DNA of 55,855 nucleotides from Hyphomicrobiales bacterium (GCA_017305835.1 JAFKJY010000065.1:1-55855), one strand, 5' to 3'; positions 1 through 13,047 are shown, counted from the stretch's first letter. Notes: generated by a model from the letters alone, not told the origin. Made by a program: numbers and translations.

Positions 1-1613
<1,613 letters not shown>

Positions 1614-1951
1614 GTCCTGTCCTTGATGTTGAGCGCGCATCGGCCGATGGGGCCGGACTTGCGCGCTTCTGGCTTCAATGGCCGGCGCCGCCGCCGGGAG
1701 CGTGCGCACCCGGCCGATACGGCCTCTGCCGGCAGTCGGAGGATCGCCGCGCGGGGCGCCGCGATCCCGGACGAGCCACGGGCAAGACAACTCGACGCTC
1801 GCCATCCGAGCGTCCGGCAATCCTGCCCCATGACCCTGTCCATGGGAGGCTCCGGCGAAAGTGCCTTTCGATGGGCCGGAACCCGGGCAGGCGCGCCATC
1901 GGCGCGCCCGATATGAGAACGGCGGGCCGCGAGGCCCACCGTCCGGAACTC
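1614..1951 (-). other. rpsO-pnp intercistronic region with two GC hairpins
   Basis: This 338-bp stretch has no convincing gene. On the minus strand, just after the rpsO stop, a 9-bp stem with a 4-base loop (arms 1933-1941 and 1920-1928) is followed by TTCT. A second perfect hairpin follows at 1908-1890, with GGCGCGCC arms and a 3-base loop. In E. coli the equivalent interval has a leaky terminator and RNase III sites that control pnp. A similar role is inferred here from position and structure only. Confidence 0.5.
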
Positions 1952-2221
1952 CTAGCGGCGCAGACCGAGCTTGCCGATCAGAGTCTGGTAGCGAGCCGCG
2001 TCCTTGCCATTGAGGTAGTCGAGGAGGCGGCGGCGCTGCGAGACGAGCTTCAGGAGGCCACGACGGGAATGGTTGTCCTTCTTGTGGTCCTTGAAATGCT
2101 CGGTGAGGTTCTTGATGCGCTCCGAAAGGATCGCGACCTGGACTTCCGGCGAGCCGGTGTCGCCCTTGGCGGTCGCGTATTCGGTCATCAGTTCCTGCTT
2201 CCGCTCAGCGGTAATCGACAT
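1952..2221 (-). CDS. rpsO: 30S ribosomal protein S15
   Basis: S15 is a primary 16S rRNA-binding protein of the small subunit platform. The product is 89 aa, the normal length, starting [20 protein letters not shown] and containing the conserved [15 protein letters not shown] and [12 protein letters not shown] segments. I chose the ATG at 2221 rather than the longer in-frame start at 2260. It begins the conserved N terminus and has AGAAAGGAAG-type purines upstream. pnp follows 338 bp downstream. Confidence 0.97.
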   Translation of the reverse strand: MSITAERKQELMTEYATAKGDTGSPEVQVAILSERIKNLTEHFKDHKKDNHSRRGLLKLVSQRRRLLDYLNGKDAARYQTLIGKLGLRR

Positions 2222-2366
2222 CGTGGCTTCCTTTCTCGAGGGAGGAACGGGGTCGCCCACGGCCGGGATGTCGTCCAGCGGGGGCCGGTGAGCCGGCGCT
2301 TCAGCGCGAGGCTGGCGCGCATATAGTGGAATTCGCGCGCGATTACCAGTGCCAATCGATTCGCGA

Positions 2367-4121
2367 TCAGGACTGGTATCCGGCCTCGAGCTTGCCGCGC
2401 GGGATGATGAAGCGGCATTCGAGCCCGTCGCGGTGGATGGTGCGCGAGATCTCGGCGTCGAGCGTGCCGCCCAGCATGCGCTCCAGCACCTGCGTGCCGA
2501 AGCCGGGCGTCTCGACGCGGCGGCGCAGGCGCGGCACCTGCTCGCGCCAGACGAACAGCAGCCGGTCGCCCTGCCGCTGCCAACGCACCGACAGCCGCCC
2601 GGCCGGCGTCGCGAAGGCGCCGTACTTGGCCGCGTTGGTGGCCAGCTCGTGGATGGCGAGGCCGATCGTCTGGGCGGCCTGGTTGTCGAGGCGCAGCGGC
2701 GCGCCCTCGATCTCGAGGCGCTCGGCTTCGGGCGGGCGGAACGGCTCGATCTGGGCCTCCACCAGCGCCCGCAGGTCGACGCCGGCGACGCCGCCGGCGA
2801 TCAGGAGGTCGGTCGAGCGGGCGAGGCCGGACAGCCGCTTCTGGAAGGCGTCCTGGAAGGCGGCGAAAGTGCGGGCGTTGCGGCTCGACTGCTTGGCGAT
2901 CGAGGAGACCACCGTGAGCTGGTTCTTCGAGCGGTGGGCGACCTCGCGCATCAGGAAGCGGATCTCGTTCTCGGCCTCGCGGCGGTCGTGCGCGGCCTGG
3001 GCGATGGCCGCCGAGACGGTGGCGAACTCGGCGATCGGATAGGTCGTGGCCGCGACCGCCTCGCCCGCGCCGAGGCGGCGGGCATCGCGCGCGAGCTGGC
3101 GCGCGGGCCGGGCGATCTGCCGGCCGAGCAGCCAGGCGGCGGCGGTGGCCAGCACGCTGACGGCCAGACCGCCGAGCAGCAGCGACAGCATGGAGCGGCG
3201 CAGCGGCGCGTCGACGATGGTCGTCGGCGCCCACATCACCACCTTCCAGTTGGTGAAGGGCGAGGTGTCGACAACGGCCACGTATCCCTGCTCCTGGGTG
3301 TGCTCGCCGAGCTTGCCGCGGCTGATGCCGGTCTGCGGGTCGAGGCCGAGGAAGAACGGCTTGCCGGTGTCGGACGACATGTAGGAGGAGGCCAGCACGA
3401 TGCCGTTGCGGTCGACCAGCGAGGCGTTCCAGCCGCCGCGCAGGTCCTGCTGCGAGAGCACGTTGGCGAGGTTGCGCGCGTCCTGCGTCATGATCAGGTA
3501 GCGCTGCGGCAGGTGCGAGACCGACGGCGGCAGGATGACGTTGAAGACCCAGCGCTGCGCGGTCTTGCCGAAGAAGCCGTCGGAGACGACCGCGACGTGC
3601 TGCTCCTCGGCGAAGCGGGCCGAGGCCGGGTCGGAGGTCTTGCCGTTCGCCTCGCCGAAGGGCACGCGGGTGTTGAGGAGCTGGTTCAACTGGTCGTCCA
3701 GCACGACGATGTGCGAGCCGGTATCCTGCAGGGCGATGCGGGCGCGGACGTGGAAGCGCTGGAGGTCGTCGTCGCGCAGCGAATTGCCGGAGGCGAGCAC
3801 GCGCAGCGTCGTCAGCATGCCGCGGATCTCGCGGTCGACAGCCTCGCTGATCGAGCCGGCGGTCGCCTCCGCCAGCGTCTGCAACGCCGCCCGCTGGGCC
3901 GCGTTGTTGCGCTGGAGCATCATGATCGAGAAGGCGAGCGCCGGGATCAGGATGACGGCGACGAGCAGCGACAGGTAGAAGCCGATCGGGCGCGGGTTGA
4001 CCGACGGCGCGGCCGGCTCGCCCGCCGCCTCCGCCCCAGCCGCCGCATGGGCTCCGTGTTCACCGCCGACAGACAAGAGCCACCTTCGCACTGATTCCGC
4101 GGCCGTTCTAGAACGCCTCAA
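2367..4121 (-). CDS. HWE-family sensor histidine kinase with periplasmic sensor domain
   Basis: A 584-aa inner-membrane kinase. TM1 is at about residues 47-68, a periplasmic Cache-like region at about 70-305, TM2 at about 311-333, then a HAMP-like linker. The phosphoacceptor region reads [17 protein letters not shown] with the phospho-His at 396. The ATP-binding part has an N box ([14 protein letters not shown]) and a WRE tripeptide, the diagnostic W-x-E of the HWE class common in rhizobia. HWE kinases often act in general stress or light/redox signalling, but the signal is unknown here. No response regulator lies next to it, so it is an orphan between corA and rpsO. Confidence 0.9.
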   Translation of the reverse strand: MRRSRTAAESVRRWLLSVGGEHGAHAAAGAEAAGEPAAPSVNPRPIGFYLSLLVAVILIPALAFSIMMLQRNNAAQRAALQTLAEATAGSISEAVDREIRGMLTTLRVLASGNSLRDDDLQRFHVRARIALQDTGSHIVVLDDQLNQLLNTRVPFGEANGKTSDPASARFAEEQHVAVVSDGFFGKTAQRWVFNVILPPSVSHLPQRYLIMTQDARNLANVLSQQDLRGGWNASLVDRNGIVLASSYMSSDTGKPFFLGLDPQTGISRGKLGEHTQEQGYVAVVDTSPFTNWKVVMWAPTTIVDAPLRRSMLSLLLGGLAVSVLATAAAWLLGRQIARPARQLARDARRLGAGEAVAATTYPIAEFATVSAAIAQAAHDRREAENEIRFLMREVAHRSKNQLTVVSSIAKQSSRNARTFAAFQDAFQKRLSGLARSTDLLIAGGVAGVDLRALVEAQIEPFRPPEAERLEIEGAPLRLDNQAAQTIGLAIHELATNAAKYGAFATPAGRLSVRWQRQGDRLLFVWREQVPRLRRRVETPGFGTQVLERMLGGTLDAEISRTIHRDGLECRFIIPRGKLEAGYQS

Positions 4122-4213
4122 TGTGGCATCGGCGCGGCGGCGTCAGCCGCAGCCGGTGCCGGCAGGCGATCGGGAAACGGATGCCGCACGTCTTTCACCC
4201 GCAATCTGCCGGC

Positions 4214-5329
4214 TCACAGCCACTTCTTCCAGCGAAAAAACAGGACGAGGCCGATCGCCAGCGCGGCCATCGAGCCGAGTGCCGCCGGATAGCCGAAATA
4301 GGCCGACAGCTCCGGCATGTTCCACGGCGAATCGGCGGTGTCGAAGTTCATGCCCCAGATGCCGGCCAGGAAGGTGAGCGGGATGAAGATGGTCGAGACG
4401 ATGGTGAGCACCTTCACCACCTCGTTCATCCGCGTCGAGACGCTGCTCAGGTAGAGGTCGAGCAGGCCCATGGAGAGCTCCCGATAGGTCTCGACCACGT
4501 CGATCAACTGGATGGCGTGGTCGTAGGTGTCGCGCAGGAACGGCGCGACGTCGCGCGGCACGATGCCGAGCTCCTCACGCCCCAGCGCCGACAGCATCTC
4601 GCGCGACGGCCACAATGCGCGCTTGACCACCAGCAGCTCGCGCTTGATCTCGTGCAGGCGGGCGACGTCGCGCGGATGCGGCTGCGAGGTGATGCGGTCC
4701 TCCAGTTCCTCCAGCTCCTCGCCGATGCGCTCCAGCATCGGGAAATAGGCGTCGAGGATGGTGTCGAGGATGGCATAGGCCAGATAGGCGGGGCCACGGG
4801 TGCGGATGCGGCCGCCGGGCATGGCGAGGCGCTTGCGGACGGGATCGAGGCAGTCGCCCGGCCGCTCCTGGAAGGTCACGACATGGCGGTGGTCGAACAC
4901 CATCGCGAGCTGTTCCTTCGAGGCGACCGAGACGCCGTCGAACATGTGGACCACGATCAGCGGGTGGTTCTCGTAGATGTCCACCTTGGGCCGCTGGCTG
5001 GTGTTGGCGATGTCCTCCACCGCCAGCCCGTCGAGGCCGAACAGCTTGCCGATCTCGGAAATCAGGTCGAGGTCCGCGAGGCCGACCACGTCGAGCCAGA
5101 TGCTGCCTTCCTTCATCGCCGCGGTCAGCTCCGGCAGGCTGGCTTCGGCGATCTCCTCGATCCGCTCGCCGAGGATGCGGATGATCCGCAGCGTCGTGGG
5201 GGCCGCCTTGTCGTCGGCGATCAGCGTACCCGGCGGCGCGCCGACCGGCGCGCGCCGGTGGGTGACGAAACGGGTCTTGGCGGCCTGCTGGCCGCCGTTC
5301 TGCTTCTGCCTGGTCTTCTGCTTGCGCAT
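4214..5329 (-). CDS. corA: CorA-family magnesium/cobalt channel
   Basis: A 371-aa CorA homologue for Mg2+ (or Co2+/Ni2+/Zn2+) passage across the inner membrane. A long cytoplasmic N-terminal domain precedes two C-terminal membrane helices. The signature GMN is at about residues 326-328 (AGIWGMNF), at the end of TM1, and a short basic tail (RWKKWL) closes the protein. The start is the ATG at 5329 (MRKQKTRQKQNGG), 62 bp downstream of the truB stop. It sits in the translation operon, where most rhizobia have no transporter; co-transcription with truB is inferred from spacing. Confidence 0.93.
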   Translation of the reverse strand: MRKQKTRQKQNGGQQAAKTRFVTHRRAPVGAPPGTLIADDKAAPTTLRIIRILGERIEEIAEASLPELTAAMKEGSIWLDVVGLADLDLISEIGKLFGLDGLAVEDIANTSQRPKVDIYENHPLIVVHMFDGVSVASKEQLAMVFDHRHVVTFQERPGDCLDPVRKRLAMPGGRIRTRGPAYLAYAILDTILDAYFPMLERIGEELEELEDRITSQPHPRDVARLHEIKRELLVVKRALWPSREMLSALGREELGIVPRDVAPFLRDTYDHAIQLIDVVETYRELSMGLLDLYLSSVSTRMNEVVKVLTIVSTIFIPLTFLAGIWGMNFDTADSPWNMPELSAYFGYPAALGSMAALAIGLVLFFRWKKWL

Positions 5330-5391
5330 GCCGGCAATAGGAGGGATTTCGCGCCGCGCGGCAAGCCCCCCGGCGCGGCGTCCCCGCGCGA

Positions 5392-6345
5392 TCAGCCGGC
5401 GAAGACGCGGCGCGGATGGAACATGCCGGCCTCGATCGAGCCGATCGCGACAAGCCGGCCCTTGGCCATGGCGCGGGCCTCGTCGGCCTCCAGCGGCGCG
5501 TCGCGGCCGCGCACGATGGCCGGGTTGCCGAGCCGCACCTTGGCGGCCGCGTCGTCCGTGAGCACGACGGCCGGCAGGCAGTCGAGCGCGGCCCCGGTGT
5601 CGAGCAGCAGCGCGTCGAGCGCGCGGAAGCGGTCGGGCGCCGGAGCCTCGTCCTCGGCGGGCGCGGGCGGCGCCGCGGCTTCGAGCGCGGCGAGCGTCAC
5701 CATCTCGTCGGCGCCGAACGGCTCCACCTCGGCGCGCCGGAGCTGGCTGATATGGCCGAAGCAGCCGAGGTCGCGGCCCATGTCGCGGGCGAGGCTGCGC
5801 ACATAGGTGCCCTTGCCGCACTCGACCTCGAAGACGGTGTGGCTCTCGTCCGGGGTCTCGACGATCTCCAGCCGGCCGATCTCGACCTCGCGGGCGGGGA
5901 TGTCGACCGTCTCGCCGTCGCGGGCGATGTCGTAGGCGCGCTCGCCGCCGATCTTGATCGCGGAGAACTGCGGCGGCGTCTGCATGATGACGCCGGTATA
6001 TTTCGGCAGCAGGGCGCGGATCGCCTCGGGCGAGGGCCGCAGGTCGGAGCTCTTTGTCACCTCGCCCTCGAGGTCGTCGGTCGAGCGCTCCTGCCCCCAT
6101 GCGATGATGAAGCGGTAGACCTTGGCGCCGTCCATCACGTAGGGCACGGTCTTGGTCGCCTCGCCCAGCGCGATCGGCAGCATGCCGGACGCCAGCGGGT
6201 CGAGCGTGCCGGCGTGCCCGGCCTTCTCGGCCTTGAACAGCCACTTGATCTTCGACACGGCCTCAGTCGAGCCCATGCCGACCGGCTTGTCCAGCACCAG
6301 CCAGCCGGAAACCGGCCGGCCCTTCCTCTTGCCCCGCCGCGCCAT
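5392..6345 (-). CDS. truB: tRNA pseudouridine(55) synthase TruB
   Basis: TruB converts U55 of the tRNA T-loop to pseudouridine. The 317-aa product has the catalytic motif [16 protein letters not shown] with nucleophile Asp49, the KPVGMGST N-terminal motif and a RSLARDMG segment. Its ATG overlaps the rbfA stop as TGATG (6347-6343), so the two genes are translationally coupled. The C-terminal part has an Ala/Pro/Glu-rich insertion at about 235-255 before a PUA-like tail. Confidence 0.96.
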   Translation of the reverse strand: MARRGKRKGRPVSGWLVLDKPVGMGSTEAVSKIKWLFKAEKAGHAGTLDPLASGMLPIALGEATKTVPYVMDGAKVYRFIIAWGQERSTDDLEGEVTKSSDLRPSPEAIRALLPKYTGVIMQTPPQFSAIKIGGERAYDIARDGETVDIPAREVEIGRLEIVETPDESHTVFEVECGKGTYVRSLARDMGRDLGCFGHISQLRRAEVEPFGADEMVTLAALEAAAPPAPAEDEAPAPDRFRALDALLLDTGAALDCLPAVVLTDDAAAKVRLGNPAIVRGRDAPLEADEARAMAKGRLVAIGSIEAGMFHPRRVFAG

Positions 6346-6749
6346 CAGTCTTCCTTGTCCTCGTGGTCCAGGTCCCGCGCCACCTCGGGCGAGCGCAGGA
6401 GCTGGTCGATCCGGGCCATGTTGTCGTAGCTGGTGTCGAGCCGGAAGCGGACCTCCGGCATGTACTTCATCTGCCGCAGCTCCGGCGACAGCCGGCCGCG
6501 GATGAAGCGGGCGTGCTGGTTCAAGGCCGAGACCACGGCCGCGTCGTCGGCCGCGCCGAGCGGCGAGACGAAGGCGGTGGCGATCTTCAGGTCGGGCGAC
6601 ATGCGCACCTCGGACACCGAGATGACCGTCTTCTCGACCAGATCGTCGCGCACCTCGCCGCGCTGCAGCACGGTGGACAGGGCGTGGCGGACCTGCTCGC
6701 CGACGCGGAGCTGCCGCTGGGACGGCCCGTCCTTCTGGGTTCTGCTCAT
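6345..6749 (-). CDS. rbfA: 30S ribosome-binding factor RbfA
   Basis: RbfA binds the 30S subunit and aids maturation of the 16S rRNA 5' end. The 134-aa product contains the typical [20 protein letters not shown] and [19 protein letters not shown] segments of the KH-like fold. I chose the ATG at 6749 ([20 protein letters not shown]) over 6794, because the extra residues are not conserved and an AGAGAGAAA stretch lies just before 6749. It overlaps truB by one base. Confidence 0.95.
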   Translation of the reverse strand: MSRTQKDGPSQRQLRVGEQVRHALSTVLQRGEVRDDLVEKTVISVSEVRMSPDLKIATAFVSPLGAADDAAVVSALNQHARFIRGRLSPELRQMKYMPEVRFRLDTSYDNMARIDQLLRSPEVARDLDHEDKED

Positions 6750-6842
6750 GGGATTTCTCTCTCGATACGGGATCGAACCGTCGTTTCGGGGCACTTAGCG
6801 TCTCGCGGCGGGCTTGGCCAGTGCCGCCGGCCAATTTGTCGT

Positions 6843-7355
6843 TCAGGGCGAGGCCGCTTCGCTGCGCCGGTCGAGCGCCTCGCCGAAGGCCTGCATCGCC
6901 GCCCGGTCCGCGAATGCCCGCAGCGGCAGGATCAGCGGGTCGCCGCCGCGGTGCAGCACGAAGACGTGGCGATCGCCGACCAGCACCCTGCCGATCTCCG
7001 CGTCCGCCAGCACCCGGTCGCCGCTCGCCGAGGCGATGGCGAGGCCGTCGCCGCGGTCCTCGACCGTCATGTTGCCGCCCCGCTGGGCGATGCGGCGTGC
7101 GTTGCGGGCGATCCGCAGGCGCCGCACACCCCAAACGACCGCGCCCCAGACGATCACCGCGACCGCAGTGATGCCGATGCGCACCGGCACAGGCTGGTCG
7201 TCGAGGAAGCCGTAGAGGCCGCCGACGGCCGCCAGCGAGACGACCAGCAGCAGCTTGGTCCAGCCTCCAGGCTCGGCCGGAAGCCGCTCATAGGCCTCGG
7301 CGTCCTCGACGGTCAGGACGTAATGCACGGCAGGCAGGCTGTTTCCGGCGGCCAT
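6843..7355 (-). CDS. YcxB-like membrane protein
   Basis: A 170-aa protein of unknown role. It has a short cytoplasmic N terminus, two membrane helices at about residues 34-51 and 58-76, and a soluble C-terminal domain. The last 70 residues ([20 protein letters not shown] ... [19 protein letters not shown]) match the pattern of the YcxB-like C-terminal domain. It is inserted between infB (40 bp upstream) and rbfA (93 bp downstream), which are usually adjacent in this operon. Confidence 0.7.
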   Translation of the reverse strand: MAAGNSLPAVHYVLTVEDAEAYERLPAEPGGWTKLLLVVSLAAVGGLYGFLDDQPVPVRIGITAVAVIVWGAVVWGVRRLRIARNARRIAQRGGNMTVEDRGDGLAIASASGDRVLADAEIGRVLVGDRHVFVLHRGGDPLILPLRAFADRAAMQAFGEALDRRSEAASP

Positions 7356-7395
7356 GATCCCTCAGGCCGCCGGATGCGGCAATCGCGTCGCCCGG

Positions 7396-9957
7396 TCAGA
7401 GCGTGCGCGTTATCATCTCGACGCGGAAGCACTCGATGACGTCGCCGACGCGCATGTCCTCGTAGTTCTGGAAGGCCATGCCGCATTCCTGGCCGACCGG
7501 CACCTCCGACACCTCGTCCTTGAAGCGCTTCAGCGTCTTCAGCGTGCCCTCGTGAACGACCACGTTGTCACGGATCAGGCGCACGCCCGCTCCACGCTCC
7601 ACCTTGCCTTCGGTGACGCGGCAACCGGCGATCTTGCCGACCTTGGTGATGTTGAACACCTCCAGGATCTCGGCATTGCCGATGAAGGTCTCGCGCCGCT
7701 CGGGCGACAGCAGGCCCGACATCGCCGCCTTTATGTCATCCACGAGGTCGTAGATGATGTTGTAGTAACGGATCTCGATGCCGTTCTGCTCGGCCGCCTG
7801 GCGGGCCTGCGTATTGGCGCGCACGTTGAAGCCGATGATGGCCGCGCCGGACGTCTCGGCGAGCGACACGTCGCTCTCGGTGATGGCACCGGCCCCCGCG
7901 TGGACGATGCGGGCGCGCACCTCGTCGGTGCCGAGCTTGTCCAGCGCATTCGAGATCGCCTCGATCGAGCCCTGCACGTCGCCCTTGATGACCAGCGGGA
8001 ACTCCTTGGTGCCCGTGGCCTGGAGCTGCGACATCATCTGCTCGAGCGAACCGCGCTGGCCGGCCTGGCGGGCCACCGCCTTCTCACGCGCCAGACGCTG
8101 GCGATATTCGGAAATCTCGCGGGCATGGGCCTCGTTGTCGGCCACGGCGAAGCGGTCGCCGGCCTGCGGCGTGCCGCCCAGGCCCAGCACCTCGACGGGC
8201 ATCGACGGCGGCGCTTCCTTGAGCTGTTCGCCACGGTCGTTGACGAGCGCGCGCACACGGCCCCACTCGTTGCCGGCCACCAGGATGTCGCCGGTGCGAA
8301 GCGTGCCGTTCTGGACGAGCACGGTGGCCACCGAACCGCGGCCCTTGTCGAGCTTCGCCTCGATGACGACGCCCTCGGCCGGACGGTCGGGATTGGCCCT
8401 GAGGTCGAGCAGTTCGGCCTGCAGCAGGATCGCCTCGAGCAACTTGTCGAGATTGGTGCCCTTGGCCGCCGAAACCTCGACGTCGAGCACCTCGCCGCCC
8501 ATCGATTCGACGAACACCTCGTGCTGGAGGAGCTGGGTGCGAACCTTCTGGGGGTCGGCCTGCGGCTTGTCGATCTTGTTGATCGCCACGATGATCGGCA
8601 CGCCGGCCGCCTTGGCGTGGCTGATGGACTCGATCGTCTGCGGCATCACGCTGTCGTCGGCCGCCACCACCAGGATGGCGATGTCGGTCGCCTGTGCGCC
8701 ACGGGCGCGCATGGCGGTGAACGCGGCGTGGCCGGGCGTGTCGATGAAGGTGATCTTCTGGCCGTTGCGCTCGACCTGGTAGGCACCGATGTGCTGGGTG
8801 ATGCCGCCGGCCTCGCCGGACACCACATTGGTCTGGCGGATCGCGTCGAGCAGCGAGGTCTTGCCGTGGTCGACATGGCCCATGATGGTGACGACGGGCG
8901 GGCGCGACTTCAGCTGATCGGGCTGGTCCTCGGTGCGGATCAGGCCTTCCTCGACGTCGCCCTCCGAGACGCGGCGCACGGTGTGGCCGAACTCGGATGC
9001 GACCAGCTCGGCCGTGTCGGCGTCGATCAGGTCGCCGGGCTTCATGATCTGGCCCTGCTTCATGAAATACTTGACGAGGTCCACCGAACGCTCGGCCATG
9101 CGCTGGGCGAGGTCCTGGATGGTGATCGTCTCGGGCAGCACCACCTCGCGCTGGATCTTCTCGCGCGGCTCCTGATGCATGCCGCGCTTGAACTTCTCCT
9201 GGCGGCGACGCATCGACGACAGCGAGCGGCCGCGCTTGGCGTCCTCGTCGGAAAGCGCGGTGTTGAGCGTCAGCTTGCCGCGACGGCGTTCTTCCTCGCC
9301 TTTCGCCTTGACGGGCTTGGGGGCGGCGACCTCGGGCTTCACCGGGCCGCGCCGGGGGGCGGCGGCGCCGCGGCTGCGGCTCTCTTCCTCTTCCTCGACG
9401 ACGGCCGTGTCGGCGACCGGGGCGCGGCGCTTGGCCTCCTCCTCGGCGCGACGGCGCGCCTCGGCCTCGACCCGCAGGCGCTCCTCTTCCTCGGCCTGGC
9501 GGCGCGCGCTCTCGGCGCGCTCGCGGTTGCGGCGGTCCTCTTCCTCGGCGCGGCGCTTGGCGTCCTCGGCGGCGCGTTTGCGATCCTCGACCTCGCGAAC
9601 CTTGGAATCCTCGAGCGCCCGGCGGCGGGCCTCCATCTCCTCGTTGGAGAGCTCGTTGAGCACCATGCCGCTGGCGCTCGACGGCGGAGGTGCCGCGCGC
9701 TGCGGCTCGGGCGCGGCCGCGGGGGGGGCGACCGGCGCGGCGACCGGCTGCGGCCGCGGCTTGAAGATCGTCGCGACTTCCGGCCGCTCGCCGGGCTTGA
9801 CGAACTTGCGCTTGGTCTCGACCACGACCGACTTCGAGCGCCCGTGCGAGAAGCTCTGGCGCACGGTTCCCTGCTCCATGCCGGGGCGCTTCAGCGTCAG
9901 CGTCTTCTTGGTGCTGACGCTCAGGGTCTTGTCGTCACCGGATTTCGTATCGCTCAT
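7396..9957 (-). CDS. infB: Translation initiation factor IF-2
   Basis: IF-2 is the GTPase that recruits fMet-tRNA to the 30S subunit and promotes subunit joining. The 853-aa product has a disordered, Pro/Ala-rich and then highly charged coiled-coil N-terminal half (about 100-260). The G domain follows, with GHVDHGKTS at 360-368, a DTPGHAAF switch and NKIDKP. Beta-barrel and C1/C2 tRNA-binding domains end at ITRTL. The first 60 residues are the alphaproteobacterial N terminus ([20 protein letters not shown]). Its ATG overlaps the stop of the ylxR fusion gene by 4 bases (ATGA). Confidence 0.98.
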   Translation of the reverse strand: MSDTKSGDDKTLSVSTKKTLTLKRPGMEQGTVRQSFSHGRSKSVVVETKRKFVKPGERPEVATIFKPRPQPVAAPVAPPAAAPEPQRAAPPPSSASGMVLNELSNEEMEARRRALEDSKVREVEDRKRAAEDAKRRAEEEDRRNRERAESARRQAEEEERLRVEAEARRRAEEEAKRRAPVADTAVVEEEEESRSRGAAAPRRGPVKPEVAAPKPVKAKGEEERRRGKLTLNTALSDEDAKRGRSLSSMRRRQEKFKRGMHQEPREKIQREVVLPETITIQDLAQRMAERSVDLVKYFMKQGQIMKPGDLIDADTAELVASEFGHTVRRVSEGDVEEGLIRTEDQPDQLKSRPPVVTIMGHVDHGKTSLLDAIRQTNVVSGEAGGITQHIGAYQVERNGQKITFIDTPGHAAFTAMRARGAQATDIAILVVAADDSVMPQTIESISHAKAAGVPIIVAINKIDKPQADPQKVRTQLLQHEVFVESMGGEVLDVEVSAAKGTNLDKLLEAILLQAELLDLRANPDRPAEGVVIEAKLDKGRGSVATVLVQNGTLRTGDILVAGNEWGRVRALVNDRGEQLKEAPPSMPVEVLGLGGTPQAGDRFAVADNEAHAREISEYRQRLAREKAVARQAGQRGSLEQMMSQLQATGTKEFPLVIKGDVQGSIEAISNALDKLGTDEVRARIVHAGAGAITESDVSLAETSGAAIIGFNVRANTQARQAAEQNGIEIRYYNIIYDLVDDIKAAMSGLLSPERRETFIGNAEILEVFNITKVGKIAGCRVTEGKVERGAGVRLIRDNVVVHEGTLKTLKRFKDEVSEVPVGQECGMAFQNYEDMRVGDVIECFRVEMITRTL

Positions 9958-10601
9958 TCCGTATCCTCTGCGGCATTCTCGGTGGTGCGGGCGGCCGCGA
10001 CCTCGTCAGCGTCCGGGGCGATGCCCCGGTATCGGTCGAGCGCAGCCACGCGCTTCAGCGCCGCTTTGCCCGCCTCCCCGGCGAGCAGGGCAGCATGTAT
10101 CACATTTGTCCCCCCCAATGCCAAACCCAATTCGGCCTCCGAAAAGAGTTTGTGCGCGGGGATGTCGGGGCCCCCGGCATGGACGGTCGCACGGCGCGCC
10201 TGCGTGATCTTGCGGACGCCGTCGGCCGCCCCTTCATGGGCATGCAGCACGGCGAGCGCCTTGCCCGAGCGCACGGCGGCCTCGGCCTTGGCCGCGCCGA
10301 GCGCGACCTGGCCGGCCTTGCGGGCAAGGCCGAGCGCGCCCAGCGCCGAACGGGAAAGCAGGCGGTCGACCATCTCGCCGAGATCGGCGGGGACGGTCAC
10401 CTCCTGCTTCAGCGCCCTGGCGAAAAGCTTGCGCCTGACGGCCTGGTCGACGTGGCTGCGGTCAGCGGTGACCCAGCAGCCGCGGCCGGGCAGGTTGCGA
10501 CGGATATCCGGGACGACCGATGAATCGGGACCCGCGACGAAACGCAGCAGGGCCTCCGGCCCGCCGGTCCGCCGTGTCACGATACATGTGCGGTCGTTCA
10601 T
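9954..10601 (-). CDS. YlxR (DUF448) - L7Ae-like RNA-binding fusion protein
   Basis: A 215-aa two-domain protein. Residues about 1-85 are the YlxR domain ([18 protein letters not shown], then GRGCWV). Residues about 95-190 resemble the L7Ae/L30e fold ([13 protein letters not shown]). YlxR of Firmicutes (RnpM) binds RNase P RNA, and this fused form is standard in Hyphomicrobiales between nusA and infB. I chose the ATG at 10601 rather than an upstream TTG at 10613. AAGGA precedes it at proper distance. The tail is acidic ([10 protein letters not shown]). Confidence 0.9.
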   Translation of the reverse strand: MNDRTCIVTRRTGGPEALLRFVAGPDSSVVPDIRRNLPGRGCWVTADRSHVDQAVRRKLFARALKQEVTVPADLGEMVDRLLSRSALGALGLARKAGQVALGAAKAEAAVRSGKALAVLHAHEGAADGVRKITQARRATVHAGGPDIPAHKLFSEAELGLALGGTNVIHAALLAGEAGKAALKRVAALDRYRGIAPDADEVAAARTTENAAEDTE

Positions 10602-10652
10602 GTCGTCCTTCAATACCCGCCCCGCAAATCAGCCCGGTCCCCGGCACGATCC

Positions 10653-12251
10653 TCAAGCCTCGGCCTGCTCGGGGGCCTCTTCCGCCTCTTCGGCGACGAG
10701 GTCCTCCTCCGAGATCCAGCCCGCCTTCAGGCGCGCCACCATGACCATCTGCTCGGCCTCGGCGCGGCTGACGTCGAAGCCCGACAGCACGCCGTCGAAG
10801 AACTTGGTCTCGCCGTCCTTGCGCTCGCGCCAGCCGACGAGGTCGTCGACGGCATAGCCGGCGAAGTCCTCGATCGTCCTGACGCCGTCCTCGCCGAGCT
10901 TGACCATCATGGCGGTGGTGATGCCGGGGATCTCGCGCAGCTCGTCGGCGACGCCGAGCTCCCTGCGGCGGGCGTCGTGCTCGGCCTCGATCTTGTCGAG
11001 ATATTCGCGGGCGCGCGCCTGGATCTCGCTCGCCGTGTCCTCGTCGAAGCCGTCGATCGAGGAGATCTCGTCGGCATCGACATAGGCGACTTCCTCGACC
11101 GAGGTGAAGCCTTCGGAGGCCAGCACCTGGCCGACCATCTCGTCGACGTTCAACGCATCCATGAACAGGTTGGAGCGCTCGACGAATTCCTTCTGGCGGC
11201 GCTGCGACTCCTCCTCCTCGGTGAGGATGTCGATGTCCCAGCCGGTAAGCTGCGAGGCGAGCCGCACGTTCTGGCCGCGGCGACCGATCGCCAGCGAGAG
11301 CTGGTCGTCGGGCACCACCACCTCGATGCGCTCGGCATCCTCGTCGAGCACGACCTTGGTCACCTCGGCCGGCTGCAGCGCGTTGACGATGAAGGTCGCG
11401 GCGTTGTCGTTCCACGGGATGATGTCGATCTTCTCGCCCTGCAACTCGCCGACGACGGCCTGCACGCGGGAGCCGCGCATGCCCACGCAGGCGCCGACGG
11501 GGTCGATGGACGAGTCGCGCGAGATCACCGCGATCTTGGCGCGGCTGCCCGGATCGCGGGCGACCGAGCGGATCTCGATGATGCCGTCATAGATCTCCGG
11601 CACCTCCATGGCGAACAGCTTGGCCATGAACTGCGGATGGGTGCGCGACAGGAAGATCTGCGGGCCGCGCTGCTCGCGGCGCACGTCGTAGACATAGGCG
11701 CGCACGCGGTCGCCATACTTGAATGTCTCGCGGGGGATCAGCTCGTCGCGGCGGATGATCGCCTCGCCGCGGCCGAGGTCGACGATGACGTTGCCGTACT
11801 CGACGCGCTTGACGGTGCCGTTGAGGATCTCGCCGACGCGGTCCTTGTATTCCTCGAACTGGCGGTCGCGCTCGGCCTCGCGCACCTTCTGGACGATGAC
11901 CTGCTTGGCCGACTGGGCTGCGATGCGCCCGAAATCCATCGGCGGGAGCTGCTCGGCGATGAAGTCGCCGACCTGCGCGTCCGGGTTGCGGTGGCGCGCC
12001 TCCTCGACGGAGATCTGCTTGGCGTAGTCCTCGACGCTGTCGACGACCTCCATCAGCCGCTGCAGCTTCATGTCGCCCGTGTTGGGGTTGATGTCGGCGC
12101 GGATGTTGGTCTCCTGGCCGTAGCGCGCGCGAGCCGCCTTCTGGATCGCGTCGGCCATCGCGTCGATGACGATCCGCTTGTCGATCGACTTCTCGCGCGC
12201 GACCGCGTCGGCGATCTGCAGAAGCTCCAGCCTGTTTGCACTGACTGCCAT
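10653..12251 (-). CDS. nusA: Transcription termination/antitermination factor NusA
   Basis: NusA binds RNA polymerase and nascent RNA and modulates pausing, termination and antitermination. The 532-aa product begins [20 protein letters not shown]. It has an N-terminal RNAP-binding domain, S1 domain, KH1 and KH2 ([20 protein letters not shown] and [19 protein letters not shown]), and C-terminal helix-hairpin repeats ending in an acidic tail. The start at 12251 fits the conserved N terminus; a longer frame to 12305 has no family support. It lies 50 bp after rimP. Confidence 0.97.
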   Translation of the reverse strand: MAVSANRLELLQIADAVAREKSIDKRIVIDAMADAIQKAARARYGQETNIRADINPNTGDMKLQRLMEVVDSVEDYAKQISVEEARHRNPDAQVGDFIAEQLPPMDFGRIAAQSAKQVIVQKVREAERDRQFEEYKDRVGEILNGTVKRVEYGNVIVDLGRGEAIIRRDELIPRETFKYGDRVRAYVYDVRREQRGPQIFLSRTHPQFMAKLFAMEVPEIYDGIIEIRSVARDPGSRAKIAVISRDSSIDPVGACVGMRGSRVQAVVGELQGEKIDIIPWNDNAATFIVNALQPAEVTKVVLDEDAERIEVVVPDDQLSLAIGRRGQNVRLASQLTGWDIDILTEEEESQRRQKEFVERSNLFMDALNVDEMVGQVLASEGFTSVEEVAYVDADEISSIDGFDEDTASEIQARAREYLDKIEAEHDARRRELGVADELREIPGITTAMMVKLGEDGVRTIEDFAGYAVDDLVGWRERKDGETKFFDGVLSGFDVSRAEAEQMVMVARLKAGWISEEDLVAEEAEEAPEQAEA

Positions 12252-12301
12252 GTCCGTCTCCTCATGTCGCACGCCGGGGCCCCGGGCCGCCGGCGGCAAG
12301 C

Positions 12302-12952
12302 TCATTCCTCGTTGTTGTCGTTGTCGTGCCCGGTTTCGTCGCCCGTCTCGTCGGTGACGTCGTCGGCGCTCCGGGCGCGGCGCTTGTTTTCCTTGCGAAG
12401 CTGCTTGTCCTTCCTGAGCGCCTCGCGGATCAGGTCGTCGGTCAGTATCAGTTTGGCGTCGTCGAGCGTTTCGAAGGGGATCGTCACGACGGGGTCTTCG
12501 CCGTAGCTGGCCTTGTCGCTCTCCAGCGTGAAGCCGTCGGCGGTGACCGCCATGATCTTGCCGCGGAAGCGCTTGCGGTTCTCCACAAGGATCGAGGTCT
12601 CGACCTTGGCCAGGTGGCCGACCGCGGCCTCGAAGTCGGAGCGCCGCACCAGCGGCCGGTCGATGCCGGGCGATGAGACCTCCAGATTGTAGGCCTTCTC
12701 GATCGGGTCCTCGACGTCGAGCACGGCCGACAGCGCCCGGCTCGCCTCCTCGCAGTCCTCGATGGTCATCGAGCCGTCAGGCCGCTCGGCCATGACCTGA
12801 AGCGTCACGCCGTTCTGGCCGAGGATGCGCACGCGCACCAGGCGGAAGCCGATCGCCGACAGCGCCGGCGCCACGATGGCCGCCACGCGCGCCTCGGTGC
12901 CGCTCTCGCGGATGATGCGATCGTCCCTGCCTTCGGCGGCGGCCGTGTCCAT
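12302..12952 (-). CDS. rimP: Ribosome maturation factor RimP
   Basis: RimP is needed for 30S subunit assembly. The 216-aa product has the N-terminal alpha/beta domain and the family motif [14 protein letters not shown] at about 90-103. The C-terminal Sm-like domain is followed by an unusually acidic/Asn-rich tail ([17 protein letters not shown]). The frame is open well upstream, but conservation begins near the ATG at 12952. A terminator-like hairpin with U-run at 12989-13020 would be translated if the start were earlier, which supports 12952. It is the first gene of the nusA-infB operon. Confidence 0.94.
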   Translation of the reverse strand: MDTAAAEGRDDRIIRESGTEARVAAIVAPALSAIGFRLVRVRILGQNGVTLQVMAERPDGSMTIEDCEEASRALSAVLDVEDPIEKAYNLEVSSPGIDRPLVRRSDFEAAVGHLAKVETSILVENRKRFRGKIMAVTADGFTLESDKASYGEDPVVTIPFETLDDAKLILTDDLIREALRKDKQLRKENKRRARSADDVTDETGDETGHDNDNNEE

Positions 12953-12988
12953 GCGCTGTTCGCTTGCCTCGCTGCGGAGGCCGGTAAC

Positions 12989-13020
12989 AAAAAAGAGCGG
13001 GACCGGGTGGACCCACTCTT
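12989..13020 (-). terminator. Intrinsic-terminator hairpin in the rimP leader (candidate attenuator)
   Basis: On the minus strand AAGAGTGGG (13020-13012) pairs with CCCGCTCTT (13001-12993) through one G-T wobble. The loop is 10 bases and six T in a row follow (12994-12989, the first two within the stem). It lies between the predicted promoter (13048-13076) and the rimP ATG at 12952. Default termination with regulated read-through into rimP-nusA-infB is the simplest reading. A rimP-leader attenuator class has been proposed in the literature; membership was not tested. Confidence 0.7.
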
Positions 13021-13047
13021 CGTCATACCGACCAAGAATTTGATGCC

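Noticed and set aside
7354..10857. An 1167-residue plus-strand frame over infB and the ylxR fusion gene
   Set aside because: Antisense shadow of two certain genes; composition is the complement of their codons.
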